The notes under the pieces: generated by a model
Told to the model about the DNA's origin: nothing
Databases searched by the model: none
The model's input: only the letters and a program-made list of their open reading frames with translations
DNA from: a virus
Reading direction: 5' to 3' (one strand)
Virus record (IMG/VR): IMGVR_UViG_3300017751_000016
Span: 1 to 60,616 of that record
DNA: 60,616 nt
Translations under genes and position numbers: made by a program
Shown here: positions 13,234 through 21,914 of the stretch, piece after piece
Layout: each line of letters starts with the position of its first letter
Position numbering within the stretch: the first letter of the stretch is position 1

Positions 13234-14180
13234 AAATATTCGTTAGTGTAGTATCATTTAGAGATCCTTTGCTGAAATACACTATTAAAAGCTTACTGGA
13301 AGAACAGTCGGGCGACAATGAAATTATAATTGGGATATTTGAACAAACAAAACTAGAAGATAGTCTGGTTTCTATTGAAAAGAAACTCATAGAAAACCCT
13401 AATATCAGATACAAAAGAATTGAGCCTGAATACGCAGCAGGAGTAGTTTGGGCAAGAAAAATAAATGCAGCTCAGATAGAAGATGAAGATTTTTTATATC
13501 AAGTTGATTCTCATATTGTTTACGACAAAGACTGGGACCGATACTTATTACAAGACTGGGAGCTTGCTAGACAAAAAACAAACAGCTCTAGAGTAGTTCT
13601 AACTGCCGCATGTCATAATTACAGTCTTGATGCTGCTGGTATTCCCCATAAACTGTCAGACAAAAATAATCCTCTTGCTACTTCTGCCAAGTATTTTACT
13701 TTTCAGAAACACAACAGAATGCCAGCAGCACATGGCGAATGGATACCAAAAACTGATGATGTAATGCCAGCTATTCATATTTTTGCAGGCAATTTTTTTG
13801 CTCCTACACGATGGGTTGATGATGTTGGATATGATGCTAGAATATTCTTTGAAGGCGAAGAGCATTATATGGTAATGAAATCTTTCATACAAGGCTGGCA
13901 TCTATATCACCAAAGAGAAATGCATTGCTATCACTATGATGGATCAAATGATCATGTAACAAAACACTGGATTGATCCTGTCACTGATAACTATTCGAAT
14001 ATGATGGTAAAGGGATTAGTGTATTGGAAAAAATTTATTGACAGCATCTCGGAAGAAGACTTAAAAAAATATCATGAATACTCTGGAGTAGATTATATTA
14101 ATTGCATAATTGAAGAAAGAGCGTTTACTCGTCAAATTATAGATCCTCATGCAACTGGCACACCGGACTCAGAAGATTAG
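13230..14180 (+). CDS. GlcNAc-transferase-like glycosyltransferase (GT60 type)
   Basis: 316 aa. Motifs of the PF11397 (GlcNAc) family: IFVSVVSFRDPLLKYTIKSLL at the N-terminus, EYAAGVVWARK (residues 67-77), and the metal-binding FLYQVDSHIVYDKDWD (88-103), in which DSH replaces DxD. Later HCYHYDGSNDHVTKHW fits the family's C-terminal part. Its best known member, Dictyostelium Skp1 GnT1 (GT60), adds GlcNAc to hydroxyproline made by a prolyl hydroxylase. Here the enzyme is encoded in one operon with a prolyl-hydroxylase-like oxygenase and a Pro-rich fibre. Confidence 0.75.
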   Translation: MKIFVSVVSFRDPLLKYTIKSLLEEQSGDNEIIIGIFEQTKLEDSLVSIEKKLIENPNIRYKRIEPEYAAGVVWARKINAAQIEDEDFLYQVDSHIVYDKDWDRYLLQDWELARQKTNSSRVVLTAACHNYSLDAAGIPHKLSDKNNPLATSAKYFTFQKHNRMPAAHGEWIPKTDDVMPAIHIFAGNFFAPTRWVDDVGYDARIFFEGEEHYMVMKSFIQGWHLYHQREMHCYHYDGSNDHVTKHWIDPVTDNYSNMMVKGLVYWKKFIDSISEEDLKKYHEYSGVDYINCIIEERAFTRQIIDPHATGTPDSED

Positions 14181-14199
14181 TAATACATTAAATTCCTGT

Positions 14200-14207
14200 T
14201 ATAAATA
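14200..14207 (+). promoter_or_regulatory. T4-type late promoter for gp48 operon
   Basis: Exact TATAAATA, 30 nt before the gp48 ATG (14238), with AGGA ribosome site. Confidence 0.8.
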
Positions 14208-14237
14208 AAGAAAACGATTCTGCATACAGGAATTAAA

Positions 14238-15575
14238 ATGAACGATACCGTAAGAACTCCTACCGGGCAACAGCGAAATAGAACCTCTGCGGCACAGAGG
14301 GCTGCAGACAATGGAAAAATTTCACAAGAACAAGCTAATGAAATGCGTTTCATTCAAGATGCTGCGCCAGCTGAGGAAGATAATTCAGGGACTATATTTG
14401 ACGGAAAAAATAATCATGATACTGAAAATCTGTCTGATATTAGTCAAGAAGATCAAGATAACCTAAAGAAATACGTTTATACTACAGTCAAAGCATTTGA
14501 ATATCCTTTGCGGCTAGGCGAATCTACCAACAACTCAGAACCAGAGCATCTTCATAGTGTTCGATTTACTGCTCTTGCAAGAGAAAATAGTAGAGTGGCG
14601 CTGGCGACAAATTCAGCAATAGACGAAGAAAACAAAAGCTGGTTTGGATCAGACTATGCTGATTATGGCGTTAGTGGTAGTCTAGAAGCGGTCGACAGAA
14701 CAGAACAAAATAGATTAAGTGCAGAACAAGCCGGTGCTTTGGCTTTATTATCAGGCGGCGCCGCCGGTGCTGCGTTAGGAGTAAAACTAGCTGGAAAGAT
14801 CGGCGAAGGTACAAATGCAATTGGAAGTACTCTTGGATTTATTGGTGGTGCAGGCGCCGGCGTTGGTCTTGCAGCAGGCGTGGTAGAAAGAGTAAGAACG
14901 GTAAGAACTCTCGGTTTGATTGATTTATATATTTCTCAACCACCAATAGCTAGATACAGTGCTAACTGGGAAAACAAAGAACTTGGCGCTCTCGCTGGAG
15001 CTGCTGGTGCTGTCACTGATGCAATTCAGAACAGCGATATGAGTCAGTTACTGTCAGCTGGCACAGGAGTTGGTGAGCTTGGAATACGAAGTGCAATTAA
15101 AGCTGCCGCATCTTTACCGTCTTCACTAGGCATCACCGGGGAAATTGGGGCAGGGGTTGATCTCGCATCAGGAAAAACACCAAACCCATATAAAGAACAG
15201 CTATTTACAAGTATGGGATTTCGTCAGTTTGCGTTTAACTACAAATTTGCTCCAAGAAACAACGCAGAGTATGAAAATGTTAAGCGAATTATTGAACTTT
15301 TTAAATATCATATGCATCCTGAAAATGATCCTACTGGACTTTTCTTAGAATATCCTTCCGAGTTTGAAATAGAATATTGTTATAGGGGTGACATTAATCC
15401 CCACTTAAATAAAATATCTTCGTGTGCGCTTACTGATATGAAAATCACGTATGGCAATCAAGACGCTTTTACCACTATATTAAATACCGGTGGTGTGCCC
15501 GCTGAAATTAATGTAGAGTTGGCGTTTACTGAACTCGAAACTCTAACGAACAACAGAATAGCGGATGGTTTCTAA
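14238..15575 (+). CDS. gp48: Baseplate tail-tube cap gp48
   Basis: 445 aa. The C-terminal domain (about 310-445) has the gp48 signature NPYKEQLFTSMGFRQFAFNYKFAPRN...VKRIIELFKYHMHPE, LFLEYPSEFEIEYCY, LNKISSCALTDMKITYG and PAEINVELAFTELETL. A Gly/Ala-rich hydrophobic insert (about 165-225) separates it from the N-terminal YVYTTVKAFEYPLRLG part, as in marine homologues. gp48 caps the hub and is the platform for gp54 and the tail tube. Confidence 0.88.
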   Translation: MNDTVRTPTGQQRNRTSAAQRAADNGKISQEQANEMRFIQDAAPAEEDNSGTIFDGKNNHDTENLSDISQEDQDNLKKYVYTTVKAFEYPLRLGESTNNSEPEHLHSVRFTALARENSRVALATNSAIDEENKSWFGSDYADYGVSGSLEAVDRTEQNRLSAEQAGALALLSGGAAGAALGVKLAGKIGEGTNAIGSTLGFIGGAGAGVGLAAGVVERVRTVRTLGLIDLYISQPPIARYSANWENKELGALAGAAGAVTDAIQNSDMSQLLSAGTGVGELGIRSAIKAAASLPSSLGITGEIGAGVDLASGKTPNPYKEQLFTSMGFRQFAFNYKFAPRNNAEYENVKRIIELFKYHMHPENDPTGLFLEYPSEFEIEYCYRGDINPHLNKISSCALTDMKITYGNQDAFTTILNTGGVPAEINVELAFTELETLTNNRIADGF

Positions 15576-16081
15576 TGTTTTTTAAAGCAATGCCCAAAAT
15601 ATCGTATAAGACTGGCGATAAAACAATACTAACTAAAGACATTTTTAGAAGAGTCGGGTTAGATAGAAAGAAGAACAATAAACTAGCAGTAAATGCGTAC
15701 TACATAAAAGATGGAGAAACGCCAGACATGTTGGCGAATAATTTTTATGGTAGTTCAAAGTACCATTGGATACTTCTCATCGTTAATGATATTGTAAGTG
15801 TGAATGAAGAGTGGCCAAAAAATCAAGAATTGATGTTCACATATACTGAGTCTAAGTATGGAATAGGAAATGCATCACTAGATCATCACTATAGGCTTAC
15901 GTCAGATATTTCAATAATAGTAGATCACGATGCAGATGCCATAACCGATGGCACAATAGAAGCAGTTTCAAATTTAGATTATGAACTTCAATTGAATGAA
16001 GAAAAAAGACAAATCTTTGTATTGAAACCTGAATTTCTAGCAGAGTTTATTGTTTCTTATAAATCATTGATGGCGCAATAA
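15575..16081 (+). CDS. gp53: Baseplate wedge protein gp53
   Basis: 168 aa. YYIKDGETPDMLANNFYGSSKYHWILLIVNDI is the gp53 LysM-like core that joins wedges around the hub. The start overlaps the gp48 stop by one base (TAATG). Confidence 0.87.
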   Translation: MFFKAMPKISYKTGDKTILTKDIFRRVGLDRKKNNKLAVNAYYIKDGETPDMLANNFYGSSKYHWILLIVNDIVSVNEEWPKNQELMFTYTESKYGIGNASLDHHYRLTSDISIIVDHDADAITDGTIEAVSNLDYELQLNEEKRQIFVLKPEFLAEFIVSYKSLMAQ

Positions 16082-16082
16082 C

Positions 16083-17453
16083 ATGGAAGATGAAGTTCTC
16101 ATACATGCTGGTGATTATAAGATAGAAAAGCTTATTATTACCAGTCTCAGTACAGAAAGTAGTGCTGATATTACAGAATTTATGATAGAGATAAATCTGT
16201 ATGAAGACTTGTTTTCGCCTTGCATGACTGGAAACTTGATTCTTGCCGATGCTGCAAACTTGATATCAAATTTACCTATTCTTGGTAACGAATATATCAC
16301 AATGAAGATACGGACTGTTAGCTTGGAAGATACGCCAGACAATGTAATTGAAAAAACATTTCAAGTGTATGCAATATACGATAGAATTCTGAATGATGAT
16401 CGTTCGCAGTTTTACAATATTTCTTTTATGTCTATCGAAGGATATGAACAACAAACAGCCACGATAACAAAATCTTATAATGATACTACTGATAATATAG
16501 TTTCAAGTATATACGAAGAATACATGAAATATGATAGACAGCTGGTTATAATGGATACTCCACATACAAGAAAAGTAAAATACACATCGAATTATTGGTC
16601 ACCAGTAAAAAATATAAATTATGTATCAAAGAAAGTAAAAGGTAATTCTTTATTAGGTTCTGATTACCTCTTCTTTGAATCAAATAAAGCGTTTTATTTT
16701 GCAAGTGTCGAAAGTTTAATATACTCACAAAGAACCGGCGGCGTGTTTGACGAATATGTTCTAGAAAGAAACGGCGCAGAGATGCCAAGAAGAATAACTG
16801 ACTTAGACTTTGTTGGAAATAGAATGCCAGATTCTATGACTAAAATTGAAAACTTGAAAATGTTGACTACAGTAGATGTGATCGATGGAAATAATAAAGG
16901 AGCATTTGCTTCTAGTGTGGACGGTTACGATTTATATACTAAAAAAATAATTCAACAAAATTTTGACTTTGTGAAAGATATGGGGAAATTTACAAAGACT
17001 GGTCCCACTAACATTTTACCACAAAACATAAAGCGCAATCCAGCAACAAAGAAAGATTTTTATTCTTTCAATTCTGGATTGTACAACGATTATGGACTGT
17101 CTGATGAAGAAGATTTGCCAGATGGTTCAACCGCAAGCTATGTCGCTGATAGAATTCTTTTCAGACAAAACTATTTGAATTCGTTTGACAATTATAAATT
17201 TGAAATGACAATACCAGGAAGAACTGACATACAAGTAGGGCATGTAATAAGTCTATTACATCCTTCAGCAGAGCCACCATCTGATGATTTGACTACTGTA
17301 TTGGATCCTTTATTATCTGGACTATATATTATTTCAGCAATACATCATAAAATTAATGCAGATAGACATGTTATGCAAACAGAACTAATTAAAAATGGTC
17401 TTTCTTCTTCGCCCGAAAACGTAGAGTCAAACGGAGAAGAAGATGTATCCTAA
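16083..17453 (+). CDS. gp27: Baseplate hub protein gp27-like
   Basis: 456 aa. ITEFMIEINLYEDLFSPCMTGNLILADAANLISNLPILGNEYITMKIRT and later YKFEMTIPGRTDIQVGHVISLLHPS fit the gp27/gpD hub family that makes the trimeric collar under the tube. It directly precedes gp5 with an 11-nt overlap, the gp27-gp5 pairing of contractile tails. Confidence 0.78.
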   Translation: MEDEVLIHAGDYKIEKLIITSLSTESSADITEFMIEINLYEDLFSPCMTGNLILADAANLISNLPILGNEYITMKIRTVSLEDTPDNVIEKTFQVYAIYDRILNDDRSQFYNISFMSIEGYEQQTATITKSYNDTTDNIVSSIYEEYMKYDRQLVIMDTPHTRKVKYTSNYWSPVKNINYVSKKVKGNSLLGSDYLFFESNKAFYFASVESLIYSQRTGGVFDEYVLERNGAEMPRRITDLDFVGNRMPDSMTKIENLKMLTTVDVIDGNNKGAFASSVDGYDLYTKKIIQQNFDFVKDMGKFTKTGPTNILPQNIKRNPATKKDFYSFNSGLYNDYGLSDEEDLPDGSTASYVADRILFRQNYLNSFDNYKFEMTIPGRTDIQVGHVISLLHPSAEPPSDDLTTVLDPLLSGLYIISAIHHKINADRHVMQTELIKNGLSSSPENVESNGEEDVS

Positions 17454-18930
17454 TTTTAAGTGGTGGATAGGTGTAGTCGAAGATAGAGTCGACCCTGCTC
17501 AATTAGGAAGATGTAGAGTACGCATCATTGGATATCATACTGAAAACTTAGCTGATTTGCCCACTACAGATTTGCCGTGGGCAGTTCCTATTATGCCTAT
17601 GACTTCGGCTAGTATTTCTGGTGTAGGTGAAACACCTTCGTTTGTAGAGGGTAGCACTGTAGTTGGTTTTTTCAGCGATGGAGAAGATGAACAAGTTCCT
17701 GTAATATTTGGCACGTTGCCAGGTAAACCAAGAAATAAAAGAAGTAGCGATAAAGGATTTGCTGACCCTAATGAAGTTTATCCGAGAGAAGGCGAAAGTG
17801 GCCTCAACGGACTACAAGAGCCCGATCTATCAAGACTTGCAAGAAATGCTGTGGCAGAAGGACACTTAACTCTTACAAACAAAAGAGCAACAAGACAAGA
17901 GGCAATTCCTAGAGCATCAGCTCCTCATATTGATTCTATTCAATCAGACAAAGCGGGTGCGGTGTACGACAGAGAGATTTGGGAAGAACCGCATGCTAGA
18001 TTTGGCGAAGACGGTTGGATGTATAATGCAGCAAATCAAGAACCAAATTATGACAACAAAACATCTGCGTATCCATATAACAAAGTAACTGAAACTGAAA
18101 CTGGTCATGTGTTTGAAGTAGACGATACGCCAAACAATGGCAGAATACACGAGTATCATAATGCGGGCACTTTCTATGAAATCCAAGCAGATGGCTCAAA
18201 GATAACAAAGGTTGTTGGTGACGAATACGAAATCACCCTGAAAGATAAAAAAGTATACATCAAAGGATCGTGTGATGTTACCATAGGAGGCGATGCGAAA
18301 TTGCTCGTCACGGGTGACATGTATCAAGAGATCGGTGGAAATCTTTTCACTTCTGTGGGTGGTGATAGGATAACAAAGGTTGTCGGTAATGATATGACAG
18401 AAGTGCTGTCTGGTCAAAGCACAAATGTCTCTCGTAGTAGCTCGTTTAGAACTGGCGGTAATCATACAGATACTATTATTGGAGATAGAACTGAAACTGT
18501 TGCTGGTAATAAATTTGGTACAGTTGGGGGAAATCTTTCATCTATAACTGTTGGGTCTGCAAATCACACTTCTATATTGGGCTGCAAGATAATGAGTGCG
18601 ACAGGAAATTTAAAACTACTAGCACCAATCGGCACTTTCAAAGCTGCTAGTTTAAATATGTCGCTCAAGGCTACGTTAAATCAAACTATGACTGGTTCTG
18701 TACAATTAGTAGAAGCAAAATCTTTGCAGACTTTTTCATCGTTAGGAGCGCAAGTATTGCTATCAACAGCACAGCAGACTATCGCACCTGCTAGAAGTAT
18801 TATTGGTAATACTACACACACAGGCAACTATACAGTGATTGGTGTTGCAAGCGGAACAATCGTGAGACAAGGCGCAATTGTATTAGGAACCCATAAACAT
18901 CCGGCTAATATGACACCGCCGGTACCTTAG
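17443..18930 (+). CDS. gp5: Central spike gp5 (no lysozyme domain)
   Basis: 495 aa. The N-terminal OB-fold is WWIGVVEDRVDPAQLGRCRVRIIGYHT...LPWAVPIMP...GSTVVGFFSDGEDEQVPVIFGTLPG. After a linker the C-terminal half is a beta-prism/helix of short GG repeats (GDEYEITLKDKKVYIKGSCDVTIGGDAKLLVTGD...VGGDRITKVVGND), ending in GTHKHPANMTPPVP. The T4 lysozyme insert is missing, as in many marine phages and VgrG proteins, so the spike pierces the outer membrane mechanically. Overlaps the gp27-like gene by 11 nt. Confidence 0.85.
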   Translation: MYPNFKWWIGVVEDRVDPAQLGRCRVRIIGYHTENLADLPTTDLPWAVPIMPMTSASISGVGETPSFVEGSTVVGFFSDGEDEQVPVIFGTLPGKPRNKRSSDKGFADPNEVYPREGESGLNGLQEPDLSRLARNAVAEGHLTLTNKRATRQEAIPRASAPHIDSIQSDKAGAVYDREIWEEPHARFGEDGWMYNAANQEPNYDNKTSAYPYNKVTETETGHVFEVDDTPNNGRIHEYHNAGTFYEIQADGSKITKVVGDEYEITLKDKKVYIKGSCDVTIGGDAKLLVTGDMYQEIGGNLFTSVGGDRITKVVGNDMTEVLSGQSTNVSRSSSFRTGGNHTDTIIGDRTETVAGNKFGTVGGNLSSITVGSANHTSILGCKIMSATGNLKLLAPIGTFKAASLNMSLKATLNQTMTGSVQLVEAKSLQTFSSLGAQVLLSTAQQTIAPARSIIGNTTHTGNYTVIGVASGTIVRQGAIVLGTHKHPANMTPPVP

Positions 18931-18939
18931 GAGTAATAT

Positions 18940-19569
18940 ATGAGTTTATGTGGAGCTACTGAAAAACTAGTAGAGCTTACTGACAGTATTTTAACAAAAG
19001 ATGAGTTGATAGACAAAGCTATCGATAAGCTACCTATAACTCCAGCTCAAGGCCAGTCTATTCAAGACGCAATTGAAATTGCTCTTATTGCAACAGACGC
19101 TGCTGCTTTGCAGTCTATAGTTATTTCTAAGCTAAAAGAATATGTACCTGAGATTGAATTACCAGAAGAAATAAAAGGATTGCAAGCTGATATAGAATCT
19201 TTTGCGTCCGACATCTTAACAGCAAAACTGGCGGCAGATGACTTAAAAAATGAAGTGTCAAATCTAAAAACAAAATACAGCGGGTTAGATTTGGGCGATG
19301 TGGCAATCGATGATATTCCAAATTTGTTAAAGACTGGTGCATTAGACTTAAACAATCTGTGCCAGAAGATACCAAATTTTGAAGAAGACGGCGCCGGATT
19401 CATTTTAAAAGGTACTCCAATCACTACTCCAAAAAAGAGTGCTATTGCTGATTTATTAGGCATACAGATACCAGAAGTAAAAGATTTTGTATATAGAATT
19501 GATGCAGTCAAACAAGCAAAGGGCAAATCTTTTATTAATGTTAATATACCAGATTCTATAGGGTTATAA
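18940..19569 (+). CDS. Baseplate-associated protein, unknown
   Basis: 209 aa, strongly helical, with heptad-like stretches (about 60-110, EIKGLQADIESFASDILTAKLAADDLKNEVSNLKTKYSG). No family recognised. Placed between gp5 and gp25 with a good AGGAG site, so a baseplate hub or spike-linked role is likely, for example a gp28- or PAAR-like accessory. No PAAR signature seen. Confidence 0.55.
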   Translation: MSLCGATEKLVELTDSILTKDELIDKAIDKLPITPAQGQSIQDAIEIALIATDAAALQSIVISKLKEYVPEIELPEEIKGLQADIESFASDILTAKLAADDLKNEVSNLKTKYSGLDLGDVAIDDIPNLLKTGALDLNNLCQKIPNFEEDGAGFILKGTPITTPKKSAIADLLGIQIPEVKDFVYRIDAVKQAKGKSFINVNIPDSIGL

Positions 19570-19578
19570 CAAAACTGT

Positions 19579-19586
19579 TATAAATA
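19579..19586 (+). promoter_or_regulatory. T4-type late promoter, leaderless arrangement, for gp25
   Basis: Exact TATAAATA, then CGATT, then the gp25 ATG at 19592. With T4 spacing (+1 five bases after the element) transcription would start at the A of ATG. No Shine-Dalgarno is present. Confidence 0.65.
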
Positions 19587-19591
19587 CGATT

Positions 19592-19996
19592 ATGGCAAAC
19601 GAATCATTAAAAAAATCAAGACTCTATAAAGACTTGGATTTAAGCTTTACTGCTAATCCTGCTACGGGCGATGTCGCAAAAAAAATAGATGTGAATGCGG
19701 TAAAGCAATCTTTAAGAATATTAATGCTTACTAACTTCTACGAGAGGCCGTTTGATCCTAAAAAAGGAGCAAATTTGAGAGGGCTTTTGTTCGAACCCAT
19801 GAGCAAACTGTCTGCAAATCTTATTTCGAAAACTTTGCAGAATTTAATACAGAGCTATGAGCCAAGAGTTAGAATAGAAACTATGACAGTTTTTCCTAGT
19901 GTGGATGAAAATTCATATATGGTTAACCTCACATTTTTTGTTGTGGGTATTGCTCGCCCTCAAACACTTACAGCAAATTTAAAAAGATTAAGGTAA
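19592..19996 (+). CDS. gp25: Baseplate wedge gp25
   Basis: 134 aa, GPW/gp25 family: LRILMLTNFYERPFDPKKGANLRGLLFEPM with the conserved Glu-Arg-Pro-F of the family, then RVRIETMTVFP. It is the sheath-initiating wedge component. The late-promoter element ends five bases before the ATG. Confidence 0.9.
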   Translation: MANESLKKSRLYKDLDLSFTANPATGDVAKKIDVNAVKQSLRILMLTNFYERPFDPKKGANLRGLLFEPMSKLSANLISKTLQNLIQSYEPRVRIETMTVFPSVDENSYMVNLTFFVVGIARPQTLTANLKRLR

Positions 19997-20000
19997 AAAA

Positions 20001-21914
20001 ATGGCACAACTTAATGTATCAGAATTAGACTTCGATAATATCAAGCAGTCGTTAAAATCGTTTTTGATAGAATCAGGCGAGTTTAGTGACTACGATTTTG
20101 AAGGTTCTGCCCTTTCTGTATTGTTAGATACCCTATCATATAATACTCACTACAATGCAGTTCTTGCTCATATGTTGGCAAATGAATCCTTTTTAGATTC
20201 AGCAATTAAGCGAAGTTCTGTTGTGTCTATAGCAAAAAGTTTGGGCTACACTCCAAGATCGAGAAGATCGGCCACTGCATATGTTGATCTGTCTATTACT
20301 CCATCGGCATCAAATACTGCTATAAACTTTACCCTGTTAAGAAATATTCCATTTACTTCTACTCTCGACGGGACTAGTTTTACTTTTTATCCAAGTACCG
20401 ATACTTCTACTACTCTACAAACTGTAGATGGAGTAGATAAGTTTGTTTTCAATGATCTAGCCATTAAAGAAGGCACTCGTGTTACAAATCGATTTATCAT
20501 CGACACAAATAATCTTTCTGGTCCATTGACAATTCCAAATATGAATGTAGACACCACTACATTGCGGGTTCGTGTTCAAAAATCTGGTACTGATGCGACT
20601 ATTGAATCTTATAAATTAAGCACTGGCGTATTGGATTTGAAGAGTACTACTGCTGCATACTTTATAGAGGAAGGTGTTGATGGTAAATATGTTATTCGAT
20701 TTGGAGATGACGTATTTGGTAAAAAATTAAGCACTGACAACATTGTATTAATTGATTATCTCGTTACATCTGGATCGGCTGCAAATAAAGCAAAAACATT
20801 TACAATAGCTGCCACATTGACGGGTGGAGTTGATGAGATAAAATCTTTTGATAGTGCAAATACCATTATCGCTTCTGGTGGCGCTGAAAAGGAAAGCATA
20901 GACAGTATCAGAAAAACAGCACCAATATTCAACCAAACAAGAGAAAGGGCAGTATCTGCTACAGACTATCGCAGTCTCATATTGGCATCAAATCCTAACA
21001 TACAATCTTGTTCAGTATGGGGAGGAGAAAACAATGATCCACCTATTTATGGTAAAGTGTTTATTTCTCTGGATCCGGTTGAAGGCCAAATCATAACTGA
21101 TGACATTAAAAATACAATTGAAACTAGTATAATTCAGCCCAGAGCCCCTGTTGCAGTTTTACCAGAATTTGTTGATCCTGAGTACACCTATATAGGACTA
21201 AAAGTTGGCATAGCATATGATCCATCTACTACGAGCTTATCTTCAGGTGAACTGACAGCAGCAGCCAACTCAGCTATCATAAATTATTTTTCTACTGACT
21301 TGAATCAGTTAAATAAGAATTTTTACTATTCTCGTATACATAATGCAGTTAAAGCAGTGTCTCCTTCTATATTGTCGGTGAATGTAGTTCCAAGTTTACA
21401 GAAAAGACTTCTTACTGAGCTAGGAATATTTGCAAACTATAGTTTTACTTTTAATAGTAAGATTCAGCCAAGAGAACTTCACAGTACATGGTTTACATTA
21501 GACGTAGCCGGCAGCAATTATCAAGTTAAACTGCAGGATTTTCCTAACGCTGGCGTAGTATCTCCCGCTTACAGTGGACTTGGAATTGTGAATGCGGTAG
21601 ATGCGAATAGCAAAAAAATACAGAGTGTAGGAACAATAGACTACGATACTGGAAAACTTACGTTAAATGCAATGAAAATTGTTTCATTGTTTGGCACTGA
21701 TACTACGCTTAAAATTAAAACTAGTCCACATGCTGATGTTAAAGATATTTCTACTAGTACTTTAACTAGACAGTCTGATGTTTCTACTGGAGCAGTTGTT
21801 GCAAAACCAGCAAAAAATACTATACTAACTTTGAATCGAAGTTCTCTTAATAGTATTACAGGTGAAAGAAAAGGAATTGAAATAATAGCAACAACCGAAG
21901 TCGCAGGTTATTAA
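20001..21914 (+). CDS. gp6: Baseplate wedge gp6
   Basis: 637 aa. [50 protein letters not shown] is the gp6/baseplate J-like N-terminus, and [44 protein letters not shown] is the J-domain. gp6 forms the inner baseplate iris together with gp25 and gp53. Close T4-like neighbours on both sides. Confidence 0.92.
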   Translation: MAQLNVSELDFDNIKQSLKSFLIESGEFSDYDFEGSALSVLLDTLSYNTHYNAVLAHMLANESFLDSAIKRSSVVSIAKSLGYTPRSRRSATAYVDLSITPSASNTAINFTLLRNIPFTSTLDGTSFTFYPSTDTSTTLQTVDGVDKFVFNDLAIKEGTRVTNRFIIDTNNLSGPLTIPNMNVDTTTLRVRVQKSGTDATIESYKLSTGVLDLKSTTAAYFIEEGVDGKYVIRFGDDVFGKKLSTDNIVLIDYLVTSGSAANKAKTFTIAATLTGGVDEIKSFDSANTIIASGGAEKESIDSIRKTAPIFNQTRERAVSATDYRSLILASNPNIQSCSVWGGENNDPPIYGKVFISLDPVEGQIITDDIKNTIETSIIQPRAPVAVLPEFVDPEYTYIGLKVGIAYDPSTTSLSSGELTAAANSAIINYFSTDLNQLNKNFYYSRIHNAVKAVSPSILSVNVVPSLQKRLLTELGIFANYSFTFNSKIQPRELHSTWFTLDVAGSNYQVKLQDFPNAGVVSPAYSGLGIVNAVDANSKKIQSVGTIDYDTGKLTLNAMKIVSLFGTDTTLKIKTSPHADVKDISTSTLTRQSDVSTGAVVAKPAKNTILTLNRSSLNSITGERKGIEIIATTEVAGY

